In this document: positions 35,921-48,791 of the stretch, in pieces
How the letters are laid out: every line of letters begins with the position of its first letter
Numbering within the stretch: the stretch's first letter is position 1
Source: Datisca glomerata
Lineage: Eukaryota; Streptophyta; Magnoliopsida; Cucurbitales; Datiscaceae
Assembly: GCA_003255025.1 (NCBI GenBank)
Contig: QANY01009406.1
Span: 310,001-374,000 of the forward strand
Direction: 5' to 3'
DNA length: 64,000 nucleotides
Notes under the pieces: model-generated
The model's database searches: none
Told to the model about the DNA's origin: nothing
The model's input: the letters and a program-made list of their open reading frames with translations, nothing else
Position numbers and translations under genes: made by a program

Positions 35921-36180
35921 CGTACACTTGCAATCGAATCTCAACCTTATAAAGAAATGGAAACCACCCATCTTTTCAGCCCGCTGTTGCAGTGTAGGTT
36001 AAAGGGATGCAGAAACGACATCGTTGCTGCAACCGGGTGCAACACCGACAATCTTGAACCGGACTGAGTGTGGTTGAGATTGTCCACTCAAACACGGACA
36101 ACTCAGATTGTTTCAACCGAAAAAAAACAAAATCAAAAACAAATTTTTTAGGAAAAACGAAAAATTGATTCATGAGCCAT
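35921..36180 (-). promoter_or_regulatory. Presumed 5' region of the hydrolase gene
   Basis: Placed only by position upstream of the first Met. It is richer in GC than its surroundings (GTTGCTGCAACC and similar short inverted motifs near 36025). I see no convincing TATA box. Confidence 0.35.
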
Positions 36181-38670
36181 CAAGTTTTTATTTTCATTTA
36201 TAATCTTAAATTATTACTTCATCAAGTTTTTATTCGTCTACGGAATCGTTAGTGAGGTTTAGAACGACGTCATTTTGATTTACAGTAAACAATAAGTTGA
36301 AGATTATAAATGACAGAAAAATAATAGTTCAAGTTTATAAATAACAACAATTTCATAACTCAATGAATCAATTTATAGTTTTTCAAAAATTTAAAAAGCT
36401 TTTCTTTTTTCATTGATAATTAAGGACAAATATGAACTATCTACAACATATTTGATGATCAGATCTGCTAAATGCCTATCAGTCACTCACTAAAACGGTA
36501 GAGTAGTTGGATCCTTGTCATATAATCTTTATTATTAACATCCTAAAATGTGAGTTATACATTAAATTTGCAAGCTTATGTTAAACTTGAATAATGTTAT
36601 ATAGTATTATATTGCTTAACACTACTTGATAATGCGCGTGAATGTGACCACCTAATTGAAAGTATGTCTCTTCCTTTATATTTTATGTATGATGTGTGAC
36701 ACACATTTGTTAATGCATAACTTCATTGGTTAATTTTTTTTATGAAAAATGTGCATAAGAGCACTGTGATGCTCAACAAAACTGTGATTTGAGAATATAT
36801 TTAACGCATTACTCAAAAATACAAACAAATAAAAAAAATTTCAATTTATGAAGTGAATGTGAGTTTCACGCTCATATACTATGAGCACATTGATTTTTTT
36901 AAAGTGATTACACCAAATAGACATGTTTTGAAAGTTAAGTTAAGGGATAACATGTTTTTAAATTTTTTAGATAAATAATAATTTTTTTGTCGCCATGTCA
37001 TCACCGTCTGTTGATGATTCCTAGTTGATGATTTTACTCTTCGTTTAACAGATTTTATCATCCGATTTGTAGGGCCTTTTCATATAAAGAGATATCATTA
37101 TTTTAGAAAATTTTAGGTTATACTATTATTAATATATTATTTTTAATTTAAATTAAATTAAAATTAATTGTTTGTTTTTTATTATTTTTTAGTGAATTCA
37201 GTTATACAAATTATCTTTTCCATAACCGAATAGTTGTCATCAAGATTTCCAGTGTTGTTTCAAGGAAATTCAACATTTTTTGACAAGTTTTGATTTACCA
37301 TTAACATGATACTTCCATTAGAAGGATTTTGCTATCCTAATATCCCAAATTTTTAGATTCGTTTAATGGAAAATAACACCCATTAATTGTATTCATTCTC
37401 CATTATCATGAGACTAGCACTATTCTTATGTTCAAATCTGTGAAGAAAAATTTCGATATTGCTATTCATTTATCTTCTATATACATCTCAAGTTTCAAGG
37501 TTCATTCTCCATATATTTTTAGCGGATTCAATAATGGAAGGTTAGTTTTTTTATAAAAATATTTATCATTTGTTTCTTATTAGATTATCATAATGGATAA
37601 TTTTTTTTATTTCAATATCATTTGAGTTTTAATCATTTTTATATGTCGTGTGTTTTGTTTATAATCAATGGTTGGATTCCGTTATCGTTGTTGTGGTCAA
37701 TAAAATATTTATACGAGTAAATCATATAGTTCTATACTATTTGCGATAGCGTAAATAATTGATAGATCGTTGTCACTTAATATATGGTATTCAATTAATA
37801 TTGTACATCGGTTTAAGATACTAAATCATTTATTGATATAACAAATATGTCAATAACATATTGATTATCTAATATGTCATATGATTGAACTATATCAAAC
37901 TCTAATAATCATTTGTTTATTTGTTTATGGCAAAATTGATTATGGCAGATAAAAGTTTTGAATGTGAGTCATAAAAATCAACCAAAAAGAGCACCAAGTA
38001 CATGTCAATAAATGAAAACTATAATTAAACAATTGAATAATTTATATCTGTCATAATAGAATCAAGTATATCATTTATTTACATATGATTTATTATGATA
38101 TATTGACGAAGAGTTTGAAGAGTTTCTTTTTTATTTTTGGATGATTGATTGACATTTTAGGTTAGTTGTTATTTACCATAATTAATTAAGTAGTAGTTTC
38201 CATAACAATAGTTAGATTTTTTATTTATTTTTCTAACTATTTCGGTGAATTTTGATTGGTTGATTTTAAAATGAAATATGTTAATCAATTAATGTGCTTT
38301 ATGGAAATTAATATTGCATCCATTTTTTAAGGTGAAGGCGGGATTTCTGGTTTTTAAATTTTTTCGTTAAGTATGTTAATTACCGTTTATGAAAATTATA
38401 ATTATATAATTAAAGTATTAATATATATCATAGTTGAGTCAAGCGTATCACTTATTTATTTATGATTGATAACCGTACATAAAATACATTATAAATTAAA
38501 ATTTTTATTAAAATTTGTGAATTTAGTTCATTGATCGAATTATCATTGTTTTTTAAATGATTTAATTTGATTTCTTTTTAAGATTTCTTATTCAATATTT
38601 AATTTATTGATGTAGTTAAAAAAGTAGCGGTTTAGATGGAAATTAAACATCTCCTGAAAATATATAAAAA
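36181..38670. other. AT-rich intergenic region, no gene recognised
   Basis: Low-complexity AT-rich sequence with only short chance open frames. No terminal repeats or protein domains were recognised. Confidence 0.5.
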
Positions 38671-38677
38671 GTTAGCA

Positions 38678-39080
38678 TTTTAGATCTTGATCACCCCCGC
38701 CCCCCACTGAACACTATGTCTTCTTCGTTCCTCTCTCTCCATTCTCTCTCTTCAATGAACACACTTTCTATTCCCTCCGTTCTATCTCTCTAAGCTCAGT
38801 CTTCCATCATCTCTCTATATGTTTCTTCTTTCTCTCTCTCTTTCTATCTTTCTCGAGCGCGATCTTTTGGTTTCAATGGATAAATCCTTTAATTTAGATC
38901 TTGATCACCCCCCACTGAACACTATGTCTTCTTCGTTCCTCTTTCTCCATTCTCTCTCTTCAATGAACACACTTTCCATTCCCTCCGTTCTATCTCTCTA
39001 AGCTCAGTCTTCCATCCTCTCTCTCCCTCTCTCTCTCTCTCGCACGCGGTCTTTTGGGTTCAGTGGATAAAGTCCTTTAA
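38678..39080. repeat. CT-rich tandem duplication, about 215-bp unit
   Basis: Block starting TTTAGATCTTGATCACCCC at 38678 recurs near 38893, with shared TGAACACTATGTCTTCTTCG and CTCTCTCTAAGCTCAGTCTT. The short open frame it creates is CT-rich chance coding. Confidence 0.85.
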
Positions 39081-39139
39081 TTTTGAACGTCTCATGTTTT
39101 AAGCCTTAGATAATTTTTTATTAGTTTACAATCTCAATA

Positions 39140-42100
39140 TAAAAACTTGTCATAATAATTAAAAATAATTATAAAAAATAACGATAACAATGGAGACTCA
39201 AACTCTCTAAATATCATAAAGTTATATTTTTATTTATTGAATTTGAGAGTTGCATCACTATAAATTAGGCACATCTCAATTAGGTTGGCACCTACCTATT
39301 TATCAATCACTTGCAACAATCTAAAAAATTACATGTAAGTTATCTCAAAATATACTAAATTATTAATAAGTAATCTATAATTCATGTTCATTATCATCTA
39401 AATCTTGAAAATCCTAAATGATATCGTCTACTCATTGTTGTCTTCTTTTGGTAGCATCAGTCCAATCTTTAACATAAGTGAGGGCTTCCACAATGTCAAG
39501 AGCTCATCTATCTACCTCTTCTTTCTTCAATTACACGTCGACCTGCACTAAAAGCAGACTTTGATGTAACTGTAGAGACCGAGGGGGTTAGTAGATCACG
39601 CACCATAATAGATTGAATAGGATAACTCGTTGAATTTTCTTTCCACCATTGTAAAATATATAACTCATCATTTTATTTAATTCCATATTCCATTTTAAAA
39701 AAATTATAAAGTTCTAATCTATAAGGAGTAGAGATGACATTCTTCATTTTAAATTTCATTCTTTGTTGAAAAATACCCATAGAACTACCTAATTGTGTAG
39801 ATGAACTACTACCATCAATAAAATTACTACCATTATTTTTTATATTTTGATTCATATAGTAAATAAAATAAATTTAATTGTGGTGTTAGATTTTAATATC
39901 TCCAACAGGGGGACCCCTAGATTCTCAGAAATTACAATAAAAATTTTAACTCCAACTAATTTTATCCTAGGGTCTATAATAGTAGTAAAACAAAAAATAT
40001 TAGGAATATTAAGCTAATATTTTTTAATTTTTTCTTCCATTTTCTCAACAATAGGTGGAAATGAATCATATGTCTTATAACGTGCAAACATACTAGTAAT
40101 TTCTAAAAAATGTCTAAGAACAATATGTGAAGTTGCATAGTAAATACCAGAGAAAATATTAGTAGAAACATAAAAATATTCTAAAAACTCAAAAAAAATA
40201 ATTAGCTATTTCATAACTACTAGTATTTACAATAGTTTTACCTTATTTTTCATTTCATAATTACAAACTACACTCCAATAAGGTTTTATTGTCATTAACA
40301 TTAAATATGTAGAGTTCCACCTATTTTCTACATATGTCTGTAGTTTTCTTGGTTTAAAACCATAATCTTTGCATGATTTTAAATATTCTTGTTATCTAGT
40401 ATTTGAGGCTATAATATACGAAATAACAATACATATTTCTTACAAATAGGGTGATGTTTGTTCCATTCCAACTTTAACAACTAAATTAAGTATATGACAA
40501 ACACATCACATGTGTAATAAAAAATTTTGACCAACATTAATTGTAAAATTATCTCTAAATAATTTAATAGCAATATCATTTGCATTACCTTATCAAGAGT
40601 GATATTGAAAATTCTATTAGAAATACTATATTCGTGCAATATAGTCATAATATATTGAAGAATTACATTACATGTGTGAGGGTAATCATGTCGTCGAAAA
40701 CCTAATATTCTTTTATTTAACTCTCATTTATGATTAATAAAATGTGAGGTAAAAATAATGTATCCCAACGCATTATGTGCACTCTATAAATCAGAAGTAA
40801 TACAAATAGACATAGAAGGAGGAGAAGAAGAAAAATTGAATTAATTTATCTTTCATCCTATGGTAAAGTTTAATTACATAACCTCTAGCAGTGTTTCTAG
40901 GAATATGTTTATATTAAGGATTTAGACACTCTCAAACAATCTTCTAAATTAGAATTTTCAGCATAACTCAGGGGTTGTTCATAAACAACTCTATATCTAG
41001 CTAAACATTTCCTAGTTTTAGGATGTGAATATTTAAAAGTTTTGGAACCAGATGCATGTATTTGACTTGTTTAGGGTCATCTTTCTTGTGATCTTTTGCA
41101 TGCTAAGTTAAAATATGTTTGAAAATTGTTCCAGTTCCTTGACCAACTTTTCAAGCATAATCAGATAGACAATACTTATATTTTGCCCTAACTTGTTCAC
41201 TACCCACAATAGATATAATATCAAAATGCTGCCCCATATTTCAGAGGTTTTAGCTCTTTTATTTTTAGGTTTAGAGGTTGCAGTTGATGGAGTAGATAAA
41301 TGTTCATTTTCCTCAGGATGAAAATCATTTTCCTCACTAAAATCAACATTTTCATCATCAAAATATATGGGATCCATTGTGTAAAAAAATAAATAAAATA
41401 AAAATTACAAACACGATGATCGTTGTAATAGAAATAGACTATAGATGAGAGTTGAGAACTCCTGCATAAAAAACAAAAGAGATTAGATATCATTGTAATT
41501 AAGAATTTAACAAACAAAATAAACTAAATAAATGTATAAATTACCATTTCTTAAAAGGCAGGTGGCTTGCATTCAAGCAAGCAAGTGGTTGCATTGCATT
41601 TAAAGCAAGCAACGAATGTTTTTTTGTCCAAATAATCACACCCTCTCTTTTTTACTTGATTATTTCTATCTTTCTCTCTTTAAATCTCTATTCTTCGTAA
41701 CCATTTTTATATATGGATAGTGAATGCAGTTCAACGACCACAAATACCAAAACCTCAAAAAGAAAAAAAATCGATTGTATGAGATCATTTCTCTGAGGTA
41801 GGTCCTATGAAAGTAGAGGGAAAGTTGTATTTATTATCATCAAGTGTAACTATTGCGAGCAAATTGCCATCTAAAGATTGGAGGAGGAAGATGTCATTTG
41901 AAGAGGCATTATAATTTTTATCATGGAAGTGGAAGGGAATTTTGAATATTGAGATTGTATTTTTTTACTTTTGTGTCTTGTTAATTGGTGTTAGGGTATG
42001 CCCTTGGACCCCTAGTATATTTTTCGTTGATTGAATAAAATATTCATTTAAATAAAAAATATTATCTATTTATTTAATTAAATTCATTTATGTCAAAGAT

Positions 42101-42478
42101 ATTTTTTCTAAAGTATTTGACCAATTGTATTGAAAGACAATAAAAAAATAATATGCACAATATTTTCACAAAAATTATCTTAGTCTAGTAGTGAGGAGTT
42201 TATTTAACAAGGAAAATGTTAAAGGTTCAATATTCAAAATATGTAGAATGGATGATTTTTTTAGCTAAACAGTTTTTGCTCATGGATCGGGCCGATTAAG
42301 GCCCGTGGGCCAGGTTGGGCCGATTCGGGCCAGATGTTCGGGTCGGGTCCATAGGTAAACTGTGAGGCCCGTGAAGGCCCGGGCTTGTCCCGCGGGCCTT
42401 AACCGACCCGCTTCTGTTCATTTACAGGACGATTCAGTCAGATTCGGGGGTCGAAACCGGTATACTTGCCACTTCTAG
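39140..42478 (-). mobile_element. hAT element, left end missing
   Basis: The right end is marked by a GC-rich block (42285-42470, rich in GGCCCG and GGGCC) closing with TTGCCACTTCTA, a hAT-type terminus. Inside is a decayed minus-strand transposase. Its flanks match the small element at 54392-55459 in several places, for example AAAACTTGTMATAATAA on the left and the stretch near 42170-42240 on the right. The GC-rich left terminus of that small element has no counterpart here, so the left end has been lost at about 39140. Confidence 0.7.
39400..41380 (-). pseudogene. hAT transposase (BED zinc finger, RICESLEEPER-like), many stops
   Basis: From the Met at 41377: an acidic N-terminus, the basic KPKNKRAKTSEIW, then a BED-finger remnant (KYKYCLSDYA with a following His pair, about 41090-41190). 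At the C-terminal end a frame reads VEALTYVKDWTDATKRRQQ (about 39455-39515), which is the dimerisation region typical of plant hAT transposases. Between them the frame is broken by stops and shifts throughout. It would have bound and cut element ends in the nucleus; it is dead. Confidence 0.75.
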
Positions 42479-42864
42479 CTCAATACGAAGAGTTGGAAGG
42501 AAGTTTTAACCTTTTAAAAGTTTTATTTCTATTTTTACTATTGTTGACCAAAGTGAAATTACTATCGTTGTATAGGATTTCATAGAGATAGAAAGTTTGA
42601 GTTCTGTCATTGTGACTTGGTAGTTTTTCTAGGTAGCTAAACAAAATAAACTTCTTGTTTTGAAGGATCATCATGGAAGTGTGATTTTGTTTTCTCTAAT
42701 CTATATCCTCTGACTTTGGTTCATGTGTTGAAGTTGCGAAGCTAGGCGTTGCGTTTTATTCTATCATAGCTATATTTTATCACATATAATTTCATTTTTG
42801 GTTTGATAGGTTAACTATATTAAGATTTGTTGCATAATTAAGCCTGATTTTTTCCTCTCATTGA

Positions 42865-43210
42865 CGTGATGAGAGGTGTTCAAGGTTCGATTCGATTGGT
42901 TTTTTAGTGTAATATTGAACCTAAACTTAACTGAGTCAAACCGTTCATTTCAAAAGAACCGAATCAAATTGAACTGTGAGTCTCAGTTATTCGGTTCGTT
43001 ATTATTAATTAAAAATTATTTTTAAATAATATTATTGAAAAAATAATATAACATCAAAGTTTTGTTTCAGTTTAGTTCGATTTGATATGAAATTATATAT
43101 AAAAAATAATATAAATTTAATGTTTTAATTCAGTGTCGTTTGATTCGATTCAAAAACCATCCAAATTTTAAATGGGATTAAAACATTCGATTCGAAAATC
43201 ACGTCACGTG
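42865..43210. mobile_element. Possible hAT-type MITE remnant
   Basis: Starts GAGAGGTGTTCAAGGTTCGA and carries GTTCGATTCG/GAATCAAATTGAAC motifs on both sides, as in small hAT elements with AGGTGTNCA ends. The right terminus and target duplication are not clear. Confidence 0.3.
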
Positions 43211-44419
43211 ACAATGAATTACAATAATAACACTTAACTTCCCAAAAGTTGATCAATTGAAAAAAAAAATCATTTTTTTCTGGTTTCAAGTTTTGTAACC
43301 GCATTATTAACTAGACGTCGTCTGTTTCTTTTTCTTTTTCTTGTATTATCATAAGTGTACGGGATTGCTCAACTCTTGAGTGCGTTACTTTTGACTTAGA
43401 ACAAGATGATAACTTCAAGGTTTTTTTCAGAAAAAACTAGCACAGATTATTGGGGCGGTGACTGTACTCTCTCAACTCCGTTAGTTGGGAAAAATTATTG
43501 AAAATGACGGCACATTGTGATCGGCACTCTAGCTGTTGAATGAGTAGTCTGAGCGATCAATTCTTTTTAAATAAAAAAATAAGGTCATTTCTAGTAAATT
43601 TTTATATTTTTAATAGGTCAGCAGGACTGTTTAAATTCAAATCAAGAGATCGAATTTTTACAATGTGAAACCAAGGTCACATTATGACCAATAGTCTAAA
43701 TAATTACTCGTTAGTTGGATTTAATCATTCACCTCAATCAATCAAAGTTTGTTTGTTTACTATTTATTGAATATGTACTAATGATGTATATGTTTAGTTG
43801 TTAGTATTAGAAAACAATATTAATTCCTGCGTAAAAACTTGAATGCATGTGCTATAGAAAATGTGCTTGAGTTGCCTAAGCAACATTGTCCTCTTAACAT
43901 CTTAATTAATTCGATTGATTGTGCTAGTGATTAAGACTTGCAAGATATTTTGTTTAGTAATCTTTTTTCCTCTTTCTTTATACCTCTTCAGTAATTATGT
44001 TTGTGGCATGTTAGATTGGATGATTGTTTATTTGCTTATGTGTTCCATTTGAAATTAATAGAAATGGAGATTAATAGTATATATCATTATTTCTAATTTA
44101 AAAGAATCAATTATTGATTTCTTCACCCGTAGAAAATGCCATCTAAGCTCTAGTAGTGGACTCAACTAAAATTGGTCGTGCTTAAGTTAACAACTCTCAT
44201 CCCCAAAAGCATTGGAGAATAATTAAACAAAAGCTAAACGATGGACATTTTGTTTCCGGCATTTCTTGAGATTGGGTGATTTTAAATTTTCTATCTCTAT
44301 ATGCAGCCATTTGTTGGTGAACCAAATTAAGCATCCCATGAATCATGAAAAGGCACGAAATACTATGGAGATGTGATTCTATATTATAAAAAAAGGTAAC
44401 TCTTTTCTCAAAGAAAGAG
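43211..44419. other. No gene recognised
   Basis: Nothing supportable between the possible MITE and MULE-2. The left end of MULE-2 should lie in here, but I could not identify its inverted repeat. Confidence 0.4.
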
Positions 44420-44463
44420 TTTAGCCTAATTGATTTATATAGATTATAATCAATTAGGCTAAA
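44420..44463. other. Perfect 15-bp inverted repeat
   Basis: TTTAGCCTAATTGAT (44420-44434) and its exact complement (44449-44463) flank a 14-base AT spacer, about 100 bp before the Ulp1-type fragment of MULE-2. Function unknown. Confidence 0.8.
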
Positions 44464-44563
44464 TCATTTCATCGCATGCATTCCATGGTGAGGAGAGCAT
44501 AAATATGATTTATATAGCCTATTTGGAGTTGGTTGATAACTGAGAAGACTTCAACAAGCTTCA

Positions 44564-45800
44564 ATGGGTGAAGTCTGTTATGAGAGGACATTGAAGTCTT
44601 TGGTAAATGCCATTGGCAAACCATCTGAGACGGTTGTTGAGAAGAAGCTAGCGGAGAAGCAGGAAATGAAGGAAAAAGGGAAGCATGATGTTGCGTATGA
44701 ATTGTATGGCTTTACACTTGCCTTCCAGGCAAGATAATTTGTTTTTTTTTTAAATGAACTTGACATACATTGTCTTAATTATTTACTTATAATTGATCTT
44801 TCTTTAATAAGATTGGGCGTACAAATGTGTCCCAATAATTAGAATGTTTTATGGTACTATGGTGAATAACACCCTCTCGAGATTATTCAATTGGATGTCT
44901 CCTTCAGTTACCTATTTTGAACCATTAGAAAAGACTTCTTTAGTGGCGAAGAATGTAAGCACCTTTGAGTGTTCTTAATTGATTTTGGGTTGTCTATCAT
45001 AATCATTTCAATATCTTATTGCAGTTGACGGTATTGAGATATCTGTGGCCTTTGCTAGATGAAGAGTCAAAGTTATTGGATGTCGCTCTTTGAAACTGGG
45101 AAAATGTCACAAGATGATTTTTGTGACATGGATGAAGGGGTGGACAAGGAAGAACCTATAGATTACACATTGCAGTTTGAACTTATGGAAGATGAATTAG
45201 TGCATGAGATGCCATGAGAGGATGCATCTCCTATAGGTTTGTTCATGGAATTTACGATAAACAAGTTGATTGTCATGGAAGCGGCATCAACTTGATGAAG
45301 GGAGATTTGAGCACCTTGAAATGTGATGAAAAGGGAGTCTTTGGTGTGCTAAGTCAAGTCCATTCCATTCTCAACTTTTTTGGTATATAAGGTAGGGAAT
45401 CTTATAATGGATGAGAGTTTTAGGAGGAAAAAAGGAGGAGAGAGATGGTATGGAGGAAATAGAGGATGTGAGTAAGGATAAAGAGGAGGATATAGATGAT
45501 AGGGAAAAACATAAGGATAAAGAAGATTATATAAATGATAAGGAAAAAATGAGGATAATGAGGAGAGAGATGATAAGAAAATGCAAGAGGATAAAGAGGA
45601 GGGGAGAGAAGATAAAGATGAAGATAAAGATCATAAAGAGTAGGAGCAAACAAAAGATAATAAAATGGATGGGGTGTGTGAGGATGTTTTGCACCTTAGT
45701 TCCTCAATTGATAGTGGATTGGTAAGCTCCATCACATATGTGCTTAGGTTAGTGGCAGATAGTGGAGTAGTGAATGACAATATATTGCAGACTAACTACC
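44564..45800 (+). pseudogene. MULE-2 Ulp1-type gene fragment (DUF1985-like part and acidic tail)
   Basis: Piece 1 (44564-44728) ends YELYGFTLAFQ; piece 2 (44812-44954) reads WAYKCVPIIRMFYGTMVNN and SPSVTYFEPLE; piece 3 starts at 45025 with VLRYLWPLLDEESK and ends in a stop. The pattern 'GF-LAFQ-WAY--P' is that of the DUF1985 domain that precedes the protease in plant MULE Ulp1-like proteins. A GC donor (CAGGCAAG) follows piece 1. Downstream comes an Asp/Glu/Lys-rich low-complexity stretch (45411-45660), as in MULE-1. No C48 catalytic piece follows before the transposase, so the protease part is lost. Confidence 0.65.
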
Positions 45801-45979
45801 ATATTGTATGTAGCTTCCATTTTATAGTACTTACCAAAAACACATACAATTACAACAAGCTACATATATCAAGACATGCAACAATTAGTTATGATATATC
45901 CAAAGATATTAACAGATACCAAAAGACACATAAAGAGTTACATTGCAAAAGACACACTATTATGACTTAACTTCCATTG

Positions 45980-47832
45980 GAGGATGAAGTGGCATAGGCT
46001 ACTTAAAGTTATCGGTTGTGGTCCGTACTATGACATCTGCCGCACCTAATCACAAGTGTCTTCTTTCTATGTATGGAATCCTTGTTGTTCTCCATCTTCT
46101 AGTAGACCGCTTAACCATTGGTGGCAAAACTACGATGTCTACAACTCCACCAGGAACATCCCATTATGTTTGATTACTAAGGGGATGAATTGGTTCAGCA
46201 TAGGCTGCAATGAATACATATGTAATATAATAATAATTTAAACACAATAAATAAGCTAAAAAATTATGGCTTTAGGCAGCCGCTGTCCATGCTGACAATG
46301 TCTTTGATTGATCCAGATCAAACTTTCTACACGTACATGTTTTGTTGTACAAATTAACTATCTCTTTCCCGGTCGTATCATACACATGGAACTCATGTAG
46401 ATCAACTGAATGTACTTAGGAAGTGTGCGACCTTATATGCAATTATAGAGTTCAGCCTCTATCCATTTGATCATGTGGGTAGTCATCAGACAACTTGTAG
46501 TTTTCTGTTCATAAAACCACCACTCGAGTAAGTCTTTTATATGCTCAACAATAGTAGTACGAGATGTGATCTCCCATCTTTCAAAATTGTGTTTAAGCAC
46601 TTAGCAATGTTTGTGGTCATTATATAAGACCTTCTACCATTAGAATATGATCGAGTCAATCTTTCAAAGCCAACCTCTATCAAGTATGTTAGAGCCTCAC
46701 TGTTCACTTGTTCTATTTGAGTCATCAGTTGATCAATTTCTATACACGATAAGCTTTTGCAGTTGTAAAGAACAAATTATGCACATCATCATTTTTGAAG
46801 ATCACTTGCATTATTTTTTCAACTTGAAAGATACATGCGCCATGTATTGCACGTGGAGATACATTTTGGATGGCCTTAATAATACTTCCATGCCTATCAG
46901 ATATGAAGACGATGTCTTCTTTCTCCTTGATAACCCCATGCAACTTTTTTATAAACCATTCCCATGAAACATCATTTTCATCATCTCTTAACCTAAAGGC
47001 AATTAGGTACACTTGGTTGTTCTCATCATTTAAAGTAATTATGAATAACTTACCTATGTATCGACTTTAAGGCTTCGACTATAATGACTGGACATATCTA
47101 CCCAAGAAATCCTTGAATGAAAGCACCCACAGACATGAAAAAGTACAATAAGTGATTGTCATCACTAATCTTTATATGAGTCACTGACCTGAGATTCTTC
47201 TTTTTAAGCATGTAACAATACGATAGAAGAAGTCCATTAGACGTAGCCACATATCCCCATACTGATTCTAACGCTGCTTATCTTGCCTTCTATGTTTTAT
47301 CGTAACCGATGTTCATATCCAAGTTGTCTCCTGACGTTATCTATTATTGATTGTCTATATTCGTCCAACTCCTTCGCATTTGGATCTTATGCAAGGTCTA
47401 ATTAAGAAGAGTTTGCTTTACAATGACCATGCTTTAAGATGTCAGGTGGAAATAAATTTTCTTACCATAAAGAAATCAACATCTTTAAGTTTTGTTGCCC
47501 TTAATCTCCATTAACAATTGCTGCAATGGCCAAAATATGCCTTTTGGATTTTGTCTCTTGGAACTGAAAGTTATGTTGTATGACCTTCAACCGAATAAGC
47601 CTTTGTAACTATTTTTTACTACGACAGACATTGTTTTCTCAATATCATCAGTTGGGGATGGTTCTCCAAGGTCATTCATTGTTAAGTATCCAACATATTC
47701 ATCAAATGATGTATCGATAAAATTAACAGGTATAGCTCTAGGAACATCATCGCTTGCTATATCATCTAGATGCGCATCTACACAAAAGTCATCTCCACGC
47801 TCATAGTTGGTATGTAACTCATTTGTATCCAC
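45980..47832 (-). pseudogene. MULE-2 MuDR-type transposase, broken
   Basis: From a Met at 47832, the N-terminal part is acidic and ends near 47587. The catalytic region reads VYLIAFRLRDDENDVSWEWF and EKEDIVFISDRHGSIIKAI (second Asp, 46890-46915), then the MTTNIAKCLNTILKD helix near 46590. The SWIM finger reads TCTCRKFDLDQ (about 46310-46350), but its PCxH half is altered. The C-terminal end has AAYAEPIHPLSNQT, closely similar to the MULE-1 transposase (AAYAETIYPLRNQA), so the two belong to the same family. The first catalytic Asp region is scrambled, and many stops are present. Confidence 0.8.
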
Positions 47833-48165
47833 TTACGTGAGGTCATTAGTTCTATCACATGAAGATGTATCCACAAAACCATATACATTAGTAGTTTCTC
47901 TAACATCAAAAAAATCTCCTTCTCCCAAGTATATATAATATACATTACCTCACACGGTGAGAAATGAAGAAGAAATTTGGCTTGCCTACACGAGATGCGA
48001 AATGGAAGTAAAGTTTAAAAATGGAAGCTTGATTGTAGATTTTTTATATTAGATGAAGTTTAATGAAAGAGGAGAGGAAGTTTTCTTTTAGGATTTTGTT
48101 TAGAGCAAAATTGCTTCTCTGAAAATGGAAGGAAATGGAAAGAAGAAGAAGAAGTTTGTAATTTG

Positions 48166-48174
48166 TTTGCTAAA
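48166..48174. repeat. Left target-site duplication of MULE-3
   Basis: TTTGCTAAA directly before the left terminus; compare TTTATTAAA at 55995-56003 (7 of 9 identical, both differences transitions). A 9-bp duplication is the Mutator rule. Confidence 0.65.
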
Positions 48175-48345
48175 GGGTTAATTATACTAGACTCCCCCGA
48201 CCTTTGTGCAACTATACCATTTGTTTCACCATTACCCCCTTCACTTTTCATTTTGTTTCACCAATACCCCCTACCATGGCTTTCGTTCAAAAAATGATGA
48301 AAGTCAATGCACGTGACTTACATGTGAGTTTTTTAATGGGCAGTG
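48175..48345 (+). repeat. Left terminal inverted repeat of MULE-3
   Basis: Pairs with 55824-55994 in inverted orientation. Matching blocks include the terminal GGTTAATTAT and an internal AAGTCAA-NN-CAC. Confidence 0.7.
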
Positions 48346-48407
48346 GGGATATTTAATACCCATTGCCACACGTAAGCCATCAATGGTCCTTCCATACCAA
48401 CCTCATT

Positions 48408-48463
48408 TTTCCCTATAAGAAATGGCGTCAATTTTCCCCTATAAGAAATGGCGTCAATTTTCC
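48408..48463. repeat. Short tandem duplication, 26-bp unit
   Basis: CCTATAAGAAATGGCGTCAA followed by TTTTCC occurs twice in a row in the leader of the GRF-finger gene. Confidence 0.85.
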
Positions 48464-48791
48464 CCCTCCCTTCCCTATTTCTTCTTCACCCGCAACAACA
48501 TCCTTTCCCTTTAATTCCTTCACTGTTTTTTCATTTTTTTTTCCATGGGAGCTTTAATATGCTACTGCGGTATTCCTTCAGAACTGAAGATCTTTTGGAA
48601 TGATTTCAACCCGGGAAGAAGGTTCTATGCATGTTCTAAAAATGGGTAAGTTTGGAAGGAAAAAATTTAACTTCTCCAACCTCAAATTTGTACTGAAATT
48701 GGAACCTCCATGTTACCTAAATTTGGAAGCTCTATTTTCTCATAATTCTTTGTTAATTTTGTTGAATTTTTTGCTTTATAGAATAATCGAG

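Noticed and set aside
35766..36002. Plus-strand open frame opposite exon 1 of the hydrolase gene
   Set aside because: It is the antisense shadow of the transit-peptide exon and has no features of its own.
38819..39001. Plus-strand 60-codon frame
   Set aside because: It falls entirely within the CT-rich tandem duplication, and its content is duplicated with it.
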